DNA of 9,523 nucleotides. Origin: an uncultured Alphaproteobacteria bacterium (lineage in GTDB: Bacteria; Pseudomonadota; Alphaproteobacteria; RF32; CAG-239). Positions 1 to 6,812 of the stretch are shown here, one piece after another; position 1 is the stretch's first letter; every line of letters begins with the position of its first letter. The notes beneath the pieces are model-generated. The model was not told the origin of the DNA. It saw only the letters and a program-made list of their open reading frames with translations, and did not search any database. The DNA lies in NCBI GenBank assembly GCA_944391355.1, contig CALXTG010000189.1, positions 1 through 9,523 on the forward strand. Reading direction: 5' to 3'. The position numbers and the translations under genes were made by a program.

Positions 1-890
1 AAGCGGACCTGCGGCGAAAAAACGTCATAATAACCGAACATTGCGATTGCCGATTTCAAACGCGGCCCCGATTCCGGAATCAGCACGGCATCAAAATCAA
101 CCTCGCCCAGGGTGTCCAGCGTATCCAGCCTTTTTAACACCTTTTGCGCGGCGGCATCTCCGTTGTCGGCGCGGCGCTGCAGTGAATTTTTGATTTTTTG
201 CAGACGTGTGCTGCGGCGGTTATAATCGGTCAGTTGTTTGAGGATTTCGGAAAAATCATTGGTTTCCGGCGGATAGAAAGCGATTCTGACGACCGAAGTG
301 CCGGCCTTCCCAGCCGCGGCAATCGCCGCCCGGGCGGTGGCGATACCGTTATTGTTGTCCGGCAGCAACAAAGCAAACCGCTGCCGTCCCTGCAAAGAGG
401 CATAGGAAATGATTCTGTCGACCTGTTCTTTTACTGTCAGTCCCAACGTATAGACGCCGGGCTGCAAAACTTCTTCAGAGGTGGAAAAGGCAATTACCGG
501 AACGCTGCGATAGGTTGTTTCCGGCGTAATGGCCTGAACTTCGCTGCTCATTAAAGGCCCCAGGATCATGCTGACATTCTGGCTCAGGGCGTTTTCAACG
601 GCAATGCGCGCGCCGCCCGGCGTACTCTGGGTGTCATAGAACTGCAAAACCAGACGCGGGTTTTTAACGTCTTCCATAGCCATAAGGGTATAGTTTTTCA
701 TGCCCTGGCCGTGTTTGGCCGCTTTACCGGTCAGCGGCAGCAAAACCCCGACCCGGAAATTTTCATCGCCGCCGAAATTGACTTCGCTGATGTCTGAAGT
801 CATGGTCTCAACGCCGCCGCGGGTAGAAACCGAAGACGAACAGCTCATTAACAGCAGGCAGAAAATACTGAAACTAATTTTTTTTAACAC
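1..890 (-). CDS. LpoA-like penicillin-binding protein activator lipoprotein (partial, C-terminus off window)
   Basis: Reading leftwards from a GTG at 890-888 gives an open frame of 296 codons that runs off the left edge. The product begins MLKKISFSIFCLLLMSC, a lipoprotein signal peptide with lipobox LMSC and predicted lipidated Cys17. The mature part starts with a Ser-rich stretch, then FRVGVLLPLTGKAAKHGQG, VLQFYDTQSTPGGAR and MILGPLMSS, typical of the periplasmic-binding-protein type I fold (Peripla_BP_6) used by LpoA and by branched-chain amino acid binding proteins. LpoA-type proteins sit in the outer membrane and stimulate class A penicillin-binding proteins. The divergent rsmI and yraN neighbours match the E. 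coli yraL-yraM(lpoA)-yraN locus, which favours a PBP activator over a transporter subunit. The start is uncertain: an in-frame TTG at 896-894 lies 4 bases after GGGA, while the GTG lies 10 bases after it. Family assignment is firm, while the exact PBP-activating role is inferred from context. Confidence 0.82.
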   Translation of the reverse strand, partial: MLKKISFSIFCLLLMSCSSSVSTRGGVETMTSDISEVNFGGDENFRVGVLLPLTGKAAKHGQGMKNYTLMAMEDVKNPRLVLQFYDTQSTPGGARIAVENALSQNVSMILGPLMSSEVQAITPETTYRSVPVIAFSTSEEVLQPGVYTLGLTVKEQVDRIISYASLQGRQRFALLLPDNNNGIATARAAIAAAGKAGTSVVRIAFYPPETNDFSEILKQLTDYNRRSTRLQKIKNSLQRRADNGDAAAQKVLKRLDTLDTLGEVDFDAVLIPESGPRLKSAIAMFGYYDVFSPQVR

Positions 891-906
891 TTGCAATTTA
901 TCCCAA

Positions 907-935
907 AATATAAAACAATTCTGTCTTGACACCAA
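907..935 (-). promoter_or_regulatory. Possible promoter for the LpoA-like gene
   Basis: On the minus strand there is TTGGTG (935-930), a 17-base spacer and TATATT (912-907), a reasonable sigma-70 type match. It would start transcription near 900, leaving a very short leader before the GTG at 890. Predicted by eye only. Confidence 0.4.
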
Positions 936-972
936 CTTAAATTAAAAAAACTCTAATGTAAAGAGCGAGATA

Positions 973-1806
973 ATGAAAAACGGATTATACATTGTCGCCA
1001 CGCCGATCGGTAATATTCATGACTTGTCCGAGCGGGCGATAGAAACCCTGAAAGCCGCGGAAGTCATAGCCTGCGAAGATACGCGCATTACCAAAAAACT
1101 GTTATCCCTGCTCAATATAAGCATTCAAAAAACATTTATCACCCTTCATGACCATAATGAAGAGGAACAGGCCGGCAAATTAATTGCCCTGATTTCGGGC
1201 GGACAGGCGGTGGCGCTGGTCAGTGATGCCGGTTCGCCTTTGATTTCCGACCCGGGATACAAGCTGATCAACCATTGCCGCGCCGCTGGAATTTATATTA
1301 CGGTTATTCCCGGCTGCTGCGCCTTAATCTGCGCTTTGCAGCTGGCCGGGCTGCCGACCGACCGGTTTATGTTCGCCGGTTTCATTCCCAACAAAGATAA
1401 GGCCCGGCAGGATTTATTCAGCGAGCTTAAAGCAATTCCCGCCACTTTGGTTTTTTATGAAACGGCGCCGCGGATTATCAAAACGCTGACGGCGGCAGCT
1501 GAAATTTTCGCCGGCCGCCGGCTTGCCGTTGCCCGTGAAATTACCAAACTTTATGAAGAATGCCTGACCGGAACCGCCGAAGAGCTGATTGCCCGTTTCA
1601 ACGCCAAAGAGCCTAAGGGTGAAATGGTTTTTATGGTGGCGCCGCCGCTTAAAAAAAACGACAGCGAGGTTGACGTCGAAGCCGAGCTGCGGCGTCTGCT
1701 GGCGGATATGCCGCTGAAAAGCGCGGTTAAAACGGTGGTCGAAACCTTTTCCCTGAATAAGAATGAGGTTTATCAGACGGCGTTAAGGATAAAAAATGAA
1801 AGCTGA
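973..1806 (+). CDS. rsmI: 16S rRNA (cytidine(1402)-2'-O)-methyltransferase RsmI
   Basis: This 277-residue protein is full length for the family. RsmI uses S-adenosylmethionine to 2'-O-methylate C1402 in the decoding centre of 16S rRNA, where RsmH adds the N4 methyl group; the pair tunes start-codon choice and decoding fidelity in the cytoplasm. Family marks are ATPIGN (residues 9-14), CEDTR (34-38), SDAGSPLISDPG (84-95), GLPTDRFMFAGFIP (126-139) and the ARE.TK..EE segment (187-196), all of the tetrapyrrole-methylase fold. The motif usually written PGP(S/C)A is PGCCA here (113-117). The ATG follows a weak purine-rich stretch (AAGAGCGAG, 961-969). The gene is divergent from the LpoA-like gene, and its 3' end overlaps yraN by 11 bases, so the two are probably co-translated. 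Confidence 0.96.
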   Translation: MKNGLYIVATPIGNIHDLSERAIETLKAAEVIACEDTRITKKLLSLLNISIQKTFITLHDHNEEEQAGKLIALISGGQAVALVSDAGSPLISDPGYKLINHCRAAGIYITVIPGCCALICALQLAGLPTDRFMFAGFIPNKDKARQDLFSELKAIPATLVFYETAPRIIKTLTAAAEIFAGRRLAVAREITKLYEECLTGTAEELIARFNAKEPKGEMVFMVAPPLKKNDSEVDVEAELRRLLADMPLKSAVKTVVETFSLNKNEVYQTALRIKNES

Positions 1807-2149
1807 TTTTTCGGGAAAGCTGGCGGAATTTCTGGCGGTATGGTATCTGCGCTGCAAAGGTTACCGCCTGCTGGCGCGCAATTATGTCACCGGGCGCGGC
1901 ACTTCCGCCGGAGAGGTCGATATTATTATGCGGAAAAAGCAGACGCTGGTTTTTGTTGAAGTGAAAAAACGCCGCGATATGTCCCGGGCGGCTTATGCAA
2001 TTCTGCTCCGCCAGCGCCGCCGCATTTCCCGCGCCGCCGAAGCCTTTGTCAAACATTATCCCGAATTTTCCGGCTGCAATATACGATTTGACGCGGTTTT
2101 GATAACGCTGAAACCTCTGCGGCTGCAGCATATTCCCAACGCCTGGTGA
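1796..2149 (+). CDS. yraN: YraN family (UPF0102) nuclease-fold protein
   Basis: A 117-residue protein of the usual length for YraN. It shows the family pattern: a SGKLAEFLAVWYLRCKGY N-terminus (6-23), ARN (27-29), GEVDII (39-44) and FVEVKKRR (53-60). The spaced Glu40/Asp42 and Glu55-Val-Lys57 match the active-site layout of the restriction-endonuclease-like (PD-(D/E)XK, Holliday-junction resolvase-like) fold, so metal-dependent nuclease activity is possible. The cellular role of the family is not well established. The C-terminal RFDAVLI...HIPNAW is typical of alphaproteobacterial members. The ATG lies inside the end of rsmI (11-base overlap), suggesting translational coupling. Only 11 bases separate its stop from the stop of the convergent cvpA gene, and no hairpin terminator is visible there. 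Confidence 0.93.
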   Translation: MKADFSGKLAEFLAVWYLRCKGYRLLARNYVTGRGTSAGEVDIIMRKKQTLVFVEVKKRRDMSRAAYAILLRQRRRISRAAEAFVKHYPEFSGCNIRFDAVLITLKPLRLQHIPNAW

Positions 2150-2160
2150 GCGAGGCCGCG

Positions 2161-2892
2161 TTATTCGACGTTTTCGATCAGACGGTCAAGATTATTGCGT
2201 TCGCTTTGGTTATAGCCTTTAAATTCTTCTTTTATTTTAGCCTGAGTTTTTTTCTTGGCCTTTTCGACCTGCGGGCGGGCCAGCTTTTCAAAAAGCTCGT
2301 CGGTTTCGCTTTTTTCCGGAGATTCGATAACCGCAACCGGCTCTTCCTCATCGTCTTTTTCTCCGGCGGATTTGTCAAAGTCTTTGGTCTTATTGCGGAT
2401 AGCTTCCAACGTATCGGCGGGAATCAGATTCTCAATCGGACGGGCGAATTCGCCGGCGATATTGAAATATTTAGATTCTTTAAATGTATCCGACCATTTG
2501 TCTTTAGGCTGAATCCAGCTGATGAGGATATAAACCAGAATAACCAGCAGAAAAGCTCTTAAAATGCCGAAAAACAGCCCGAGCAGGCGGTCAATGCTGC
2601 CGAGTTTGCTGTTGCGGACTTTGCCTACCAGATTGCCGGTCAGAAGAATCCAGACAATCAGAAAGACAATCAGGATAAATAAAGACGCGGCAATACCGGC
2701 CATGGTCGGGCTTTTAATATAGACGCCGGCAATCGGGCTTAAAAACGGCAGCAGATAAATGATGGCCGCGCATCCCAGCACCCAGCCGACAATCGACAGC
2801 ACTTCTTTTATCAGACCGCGGCTGAGCGCAATCAGAGCCGAAATGGCAACAACGATTAAGATAATAACATCAAGATTATTAAGCTGGGACAT
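2161..2892 (-). CDS. cvpA: CvpA family inner-membrane protein
   Basis: A 243-residue protein with four predicted membrane segments (about 7-25, 31-49, 64-87 and 104-127). It has the CvpA signature SRGLIKEVLSIVGWVLG (24-40), the GSIDRLLGLFFGILR stretch (98-112), and a long charged cytoplasmic tail ending in ERNNLDRLIENVE. CvpA is needed for colicin V production in E. coli and has been linked to envelope homeostasis; its molecular function is not settled. It is the last gene of the minus-strand run, 9 bases after radA. The radA-cvpA order is common in Alphaproteobacteria, where purF often follows; purF is absent here and the convergent yraN takes its place. AGGA lies 7 bases before the ATG and overlaps the radA stop codon. 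Confidence 0.92.
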   Translation of the reverse strand: MSQLNNLDVIILIVVAISALIALSRGLIKEVLSIVGWVLGCAAIIYLLPFLSPIAGVYIKSPTMAGIAASLFILIVFLIVWILLTGNLVGKVRNSKLGSIDRLLGLFFGILRAFLLVILVYILISWIQPKDKWSDTFKESKYFNIAGEFARPIENLIPADTLEAIRNKTKDFDKSAGEKDDEEEPVAVIESPEKSETDELFEKLARPQVEKAKKKTQAKIKEEFKGYNQSERNNLDRLIENVE

Positions 2893-2901
2893 GGCAGATT
2901 C

Positions 2902-4266
2902 CTAATTAAACCAATTAATAAGCCGTTGAACATTGCCGATTTCATAAACGGTCATATCGTAATGCTTCTTTTCTTTGCTGTGATTCTGCGGATTAATCGC
3001 GCTGGTAAAGCCGAGTTTGTGCGCTTCTTTCAGCCGTAGGCCGGGCTGAGAAACGGCGCGGATTTCGCCCGATAAACCGATTTCGCCGAAAATGACCATA
3101 TCTGCCGGCAGAGGTTTATTGGTCAGGGACGAAATCACGGCCATGGCAACGGCCAGATCCGCGGCCGGTTCGGAAATGCGCAGGCCGCCGGCAATGTTCA
3201 GATAGACATCCTGCGCGCTTAAGTTCATGCCGCAGCGGGCTTCCAAAACCGCCAGAACCATTGCCAGCCGATTGGAATCCCAGCCGACCACCGCGCGTTT
3301 GGGGCTCGAATAACCGGTCGGGCTGACCAGCGCCTGGATTTCCACCAATACCGGACGAGAACCTTCAATTCCGGCAAAAACGCAGGAACCCGAGATATTT
3401 CCCTGACGTTCGGCCAGAAACAAAGCCGACGGATTTTCGACTTCGACCAAGCCCTGATCCTGCATTTCAAACACGCCGATTTCATCGGTGGCGCCGTAAC
3501 GGTTTTTGACTGCGCGCAAAATGCGGAAATGATGGCCGCGTTCGCCCTCAAAATAAAGCACGGTATCGACCATATGTTCCAAAACGCGGGGACCGGCAAT
3601 GGCGCCCTGTTTGGTAACATGTCCGACCAAAAACAGCGTAAATCCTTTTTTCTTGGCCAGCTTTATCAGCTCATAGGCGCTGGCGCGCACCTGGGCAACC
3701 GAGCCGGGGGTAGATTCGACTTCTTCGAGATACATGGTCTGAATGGAGTCGATAATAACTACCGCGGCCGCCGATTTTTCCAACGTGGCGATAATATCTT
3801 TAACTTCGGTGGCGCTGGCCAGATTTACCGGCGACTGTTCAAGCTTTAAGCGCTTGGCGCGAATGCGCACCTGGTCAATCGCTTCTTCGCCGGAAATATA
3901 ATAACATTCGGGGTTGCCGGGCAGGTCGGCAACTTTGGCACAGGCCTGCAGCAGCAAAGTCGATTTGCCGATGCCGGGATCGCCGCCGACCAGAATGACC
4001 GAACCGGGAACCAGGCCGCCGCCGCAAACGCGGTCAAGCTCCCGAATGCCGGTTGTCAGGCGTTCAAGTTTCTGCTGCGAGCCGCTTAACGGCACAAACT
4101 CTATGATTTTGCCTTTTTTCTTGGGAGCAAAGTTAGAAAAACCTTCGCCGCCGATTTTTTCTTCGACAATGGTGTTCCATTCATTGCAGGCATCACATTT
4201 GCCCTGCCATTTGGGATAAACCGCCCCGCAGTTTTCACAGACAAATTCGACGCCTTTTTTGACCAT
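2902..4266 (-). CDS. radA: DNA repair protein RadA (Sms)
   Basis: A 454-residue protein, the normal length of RadA. It is a RecA-like, DnaB-like ATPase that drives branch migration of recombination intermediates with RecA. The order of domains is clear: a four-cysteine zinc finger (Cys10, Cys13, Cys24, Cys27), Walker A GGDPGIGKST (94-103), Walker B-like VVIIDSIQT (169-177), the RadA-specific KNRYG motif (254-258; KNRFG in most members), and a C-terminal Lon-protease-like domain with GGLRISEPAADLAVA (360-374). The start ATG is preceded by GAGG 7 bases upstream, which lies within the last codons of the upstream ATPase gene. Only 2 bases separate the two genes. The stop is TAG. No truncation or frameshift is seen. 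Confidence 0.97.
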   Translation of the reverse strand: MVKKGVEFVCENCGAVYPKWQGKCDACNEWNTIVEEKIGGEGFSNFAPKKKGKIIEFVPLSGSQQKLERLTTGIRELDRVCGGGLVPGSVILVGGDPGIGKSTLLLQACAKVADLPGNPECYYISGEEAIDQVRIRAKRLKLEQSPVNLASATEVKDIIATLEKSAAAVVIIDSIQTMYLEEVESTPGSVAQVRASAYELIKLAKKKGFTLFLVGHVTKQGAIAGPRVLEHMVDTVLYFEGERGHHFRILRAVKNRYGATDEIGVFEMQDQGLVEVENPSALFLAERQGNISGSCVFAGIEGSRPVLVEIQALVSPTGYSSPKRAVVGWDSNRLAMVLAVLEARCGMNLSAQDVYLNIAGGLRISEPAADLAVAMAVISSLTNKPLPADMVIFGEIGLSGEIRAVSQPGLRLKEAHKLGFTSAINPQNHSKEKKHYDMTVYEIGNVQRLINWFN

Positions 4267-4268
4267 GG

Positions 4269-5033
4269 TTAAACCTCGACTTTAATCGGCCCCTGAGAAC
4301 AGCCGTTGATAAACTGTTTGACAAATTCGTTATTGGTCTTGTCCATTTCCTTAACCGTGCCGTACCAGATAATTTTACCCTTATAGAGCATAGCGATTTT
4401 ATCGGCGATTTTACGGGCGGAAGCCATGTCGTGGGTAATGGTCAGAGCCGTTGCGCCCAGACCTTTAACCGATTCAATAATCAATTCGTTAATAACGTCG
4501 GCCATAATCGGATCCAGCCCGGTAGTCGGTTCGTCAAAGAAAATGATTTCGGGACGGGTGGCGATTGCCCGGGCCAGGCCGACGCGTTTCTGCATACCGC
4601 CGGAAAGCTCGGAAGGTGATAAATCGGCGACATCGGGCGCCAGGCCAACCTGGCGCAAAACGCGGATAGCCTCGACTTTGGCAACTTTTTTGCTGAGACG
4701 CTGGTTTTCAATCAGGCCGAAAGCAACGTTTTCCCAGACGCTCAGACTGTCAAACAGCGCGCCGCCCTGAAAAAGCATTCCCATTTTTGAATGCAGGCTG
4801 TCCCGCTCGCTGCGGGCTGCTCCGACAACTTCCTGATCATCGACCAGAATTGAGCCGGTATCGGGCGTCAATAACCCCTGAATACATTTAATCAAAACCG
4901 ATTTTCCGGTTCCCGAACCGCCGATAACGACCAGAGATTCACCTTTTTTGATTTCCAGATCAACACCGTCAAGCACGACTTTCTTTCCGAAAGCTTTATG
5001 CAGGTTGCTGACTTTTATTTTGGTTTCCGTCAT
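4269..5033 (-). CDS. mlaF: MlaF-like ABC transporter ATP-binding protein (phospholipid/MCE-type)
   Basis: A 254-residue ATPase of an MCE-type lipid transporter. Its motifs are Walker A GGSGTGKS (38-45), Q-loop Gln89 in LFQGGALFDSLSVWENV (87-103, the typical MlaF form), signature LSGGMQKRVGLARA (143-156), Walker B IIFFDEPTTGLDP (163-175) and switch His201. In E. coli, MlaF pairs with the permease MlaE and with MlaD and MlaB to move phospholipids between inner and outer membranes. Here the permease gene lies directly upstream (11-base gap), with the permease stop codon TAA forming part of the TAAGGA Shine-Dalgarno sequence. No gene for an MCE-domain protein (MlaD) is adjacent. The symbol rests on homology; the exact substrate is not shown by the sequence. 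Confidence 0.92.
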   Translation of the reverse strand: MTETKIKVSNLHKAFGKKVVLDGVDLEIKKGESLVVIGGSGTGKSVLIKCIQGLLTPDTGSILVDDQEVVGAARSERDSLHSKMGMLFQGGALFDSLSVWENVAFGLIENQRLSKKVAKVEAIRVLRQVGLAPDVADLSPSELSGGMQKRVGLARAIATRPEIIFFDEPTTGLDPIMADVINELIIESVKGLGATALTITHDMASARKIADKIAMLYKGKIIWYGTVKEMDKTNNEFVKQFINGCSQGPIKVEV

Positions 5034-5044
5034 GAAATTTATCC

Positions 5045-5836
5045 TTATTTCGAGAAGAAAAGTTCGGTGATGATATAGTTAAAGACCAGAATCAGAATTG
5101 AAGCCGAAACCACGGCATTGGTGGTGGCTTCGCCGACGCCCTGGGCGCCGCCTTTGGATTTATATCCGTTATAGCAGCCCATGACGGCAATGATAAAGCC
5201 GAAAACGCAGGCTTTGACGACGCCGGTGACAATATCAAGGCTTTCAAGGCCGTTAATCGTTGAATTAATATAATTGGCGGGGTTAAAGCCCAGTTTATAA
5301 ACCGCGATGACAAAACCGCCGAAGATACCGATAATATCGCCGATCAAAACCAGCAGCGGCAGAACCATAACCGCAGCCAAGACCCGCGGAGTTACCAGAT
5401 ATTTGAAAGGGTTGGTCGACAGCGTTACCAGAGCGTCAATCTGTTCGGTAACGCGCATGGTTCCGATTTCGGCCGCCATTGCCGCGCCGATACGCCCGGC
5501 AACCATCAGGCCGCTGAAAACCGGCGCCAGTTCGCGGGTTACCGAAATCAAGACAACCGAAGCGACCGCGCTTTCGGCGCCGTAACTTGAAAAACCCGAA
5601 TAAGTCTGCAAGGCGATGACCATACCGGCGAAAATCGTTGTCAAAGCCACTACCGGCAGCGAGTAGAAGCCGATATCAATCATCTGTCTGCCGAGCAGGC
5701 GCAGATAAAAGGGCGGCGTGACGCAGTTATAAAGGGTTTGGGCAATAAAAGATGTCAGAGCCCCCAGCCGGGAAATAAAAACGACCAAAGGTTTGCCGAG
5801 GGTTCTCAAAAAATTCTCTACGCGTTTTACAGCCAT
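5045..5836 (-). CDS. mlaE: MlaE-like ABC transporter permease
   Basis: A 263-residue inner-membrane permease, the family's usual size. The MlaE signature is clear: RELAPVFSGLMVAGRIGAAM (101-120) followed by AAEIGTMRVTEQIDAL (121-136), then PRVLAAVMVLP (150-160) and the C-terminal GCYNGYKSKGGAQGVGEATT (220-239). Hydrophobic segments lie at about 53-75, 92-114, 150-180, 205-220 and 240-260. It should form the membrane dimer through which lipids pass, powered by the MlaF-like protein encoded just downstream. AAAGAGAG lies about 6 bases before the ATG. The 58-base gap to hprK is the largest inside the minus-strand run and could hold a weak internal promoter, though I see no convincing one. Confidence 0.93.
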   Translation of the reverse strand: MAVKRVENFLRTLGKPLVVFISRLGALTSFIAQTLYNCVTPPFYLRLLGRQMIDIGFYSLPVVALTTIFAGMVIALQTYSGFSSYGAESAVASVVLISVTRELAPVFSGLMVAGRIGAAMAAEIGTMRVTEQIDALVTLSTNPFKYLVTPRVLAAVMVLPLLVLIGDIIGIFGGFVIAVYKLGFNPANYINSTINGLESLDIVTGVVKACVFGFIIAVMGCYNGYKSKGGAQGVGEATTNAVVSASILILVFNYIITELFFSK

Positions 5837-5894
5837 GATATTCTCTCTTTAATTAATAAAATTTGCGTCATTTTAGCGTTTAACCCCCAATAAA

Positions 5895-6341
5895 TCAACA
5901 AGCTTGTTGCTTTTCATCACAAGTTCCACCGATTTTTAAGGCCAGCAGAATTTTCGCCGGCGCCGAAGCCTCAAAAGCATGAATTTTAATCAGCGGCAGC
6001 GAGCCGCCCGCGACTTTATAACGCTGCGGCAGCGGCAGCCTTTCTATTTCGCTGCCGGGCGGAACAATTTGCACTGCCAGGGCCAGCGGAATATCGGAAA
6101 CAAAAGGCATATCGGCAATCCCGACGCCGCGCACTTCGAGTTTTCCGCGGATATTCGCCGGAGCGGCGGCCAGCAGCTTTTCGCCTTTAAGCTCAATTTC
6201 GCTCCGGTCATCGGCAATCAGCACCGCGCTGTGCTCCGCAATCAGCCGCAGGCATAAATCCGATTTTCCGGCGCCGGAAGGGCCGAAAATCAAAATTCCC
6301 TGATTTTGCCAGGCAACGCAGGAGGCATGAATATTAAGCAT
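5895..6341 (-). CDS. hprK: HPr kinase/phosphorylase, short alphaproteobacterial form
   Basis: A 148-residue protein corresponding to only the C-terminal kinase domain of HprK, which is about 310 residues in Firmicutes. Visible motifs are His5, Walker A GPSGAGKS (20-27), the acidic ADDRSEI segment (43-49) and the HprK signature LEVRGVGI (68-75). The enzyme phosphorylates and dephosphorylates a serine on HPr-like proteins; in Alphaproteobacteria this links to the nitrogen PTS (PtsP-NPr-PtsN) rather than to sugar uptake. The short form without the N-terminal domain is normal for this class, so I do not read it as truncated. Its ATG lies inside tsaE (8-base overlap). No HPr or EIIA gene lies in the window. 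The last codons form a 14-base palindrome. Confidence 0.92.
   Translation of the reverse strand: MLNIHASCVAWQNQGILIFGPSGAGKSDLCLRLIAEHSAVLIADDRSEIELKGEKLLAAAPANIRGKLEVRGVGIADMPFVSDIPLALAVQIVPPGSEIERLPLPQRYKVAGGSLPLIKIHAFEASAPAKILLALKIGGTCDEKQQAC
5896..5909. repeat. 14-bp perfect palindrome at the hprK 3' end
   Basis: CAACAAGCTTGTTG is self-complementary and overlaps the last codons and stop of hprK, just before the 58-base gap leading to mlaE. It could be a protein-binding site or chance; no T-run follows it, so it is not a good terminator. Confidence 0.3.
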
Positions 6342-6804
6342 GAACCGGCAGCTCCTTTAAGCGGGCAATCCGGGCCGGAGAGGCCGCGCTGACGGTTATC
6401 CGCCGTCCCTGCCCTTCGGGCTCGATTACTATCCGGAATATATCGCGGGGCAGGTAACCGCCCATTTTTTCGGGCCATTCAATCAGGCAGACATTGCCGT
6501 AAAGCGCCTCTTCAACGCCGATTTCAAAAATTTCTTCCGCAGATTTAAGGCGGTATAAGTCAAAATGATAAATATCAAATTCCGGCGCTTCATAAGTTTG
6601 AACCAGCGTAAAAGTCGGGCTGGGAACTTCCTGGCCGCCGCAAAGCTTTTGTATAAAAGCCCGGGCCAAAACGCTTTTTCCCATTCCCAATGTGCCGTAG
6701 AGGGCAAACACGTCGCCCGGCTGCGCCCGCGCCGCCAGAAGCTCTCCCAAGGCTGCCGTATCGGCTTCGGAAAAGGCGTGAAAAATGTAATCGCTCTCAG
6801 CCAT
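6334..6804 (-). CDS. tsaE: tRNA t6A37 biosynthesis ATPase TsaE
   Basis: A 156-residue P-loop ATPase of the YjeE/TsaE family. Together with TsaB and TsaD it completes the threonylcarbamoyl modification of A37 in tRNAs reading ANN codons. Motifs are Walker A GTLGMGKS (37-44; most members have G.LG.GKT, so a Ser replaces the usual Thr), SPTFTLVQTY (62-71), the IYHFDLYRL segment (78-86) and CLIEWPEK (106-113). The ATG is preceded by AGGA, which overlaps the TAG stop of the upstream gene, and its 3' end overlaps hprK by 8 bases. In many Alphaproteobacteria tsaE precedes amgK/murU genes; here it precedes hprK. Confidence in the family is high. Confidence 0.95.
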   Translation of the reverse strand: MAESDYIFHAFSEADTAALGELLAARAQPGDVFALYGTLGMGKSVLARAFIQKLCGGQEVPSPTFTLVQTYEAPEFDIYHFDLYRLKSAEEIFEIGVEEALYGNVCLIEWPEKMGGYLPRDIFRIVIEPEGQGRRITVSAASPARIARLKELPVHA

Positions 6805-6812
6805 GGCAGATC

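Noticed and set aside
926..959. TTGACA (926-931) and TAATGT (954-959) as an rsmI promoter
   Set aside because: The spacer is 22 bases, too long for a sigma-70 type promoter, and the start would fall on top of the ribosome binding site.
3225..3620. Long alternative frames within radA, mlaE, mlaF and the nuclease-like gene
   Set aside because: They lie wholly inside well-identified genes and their translations lack family motifs; they are shadows of GC-rich codons.
5895..6341. HprK as a truncated pseudogene
   Set aside because: The short kinase-only form is the normal alphaproteobacterial version and all kinase motifs are intact.
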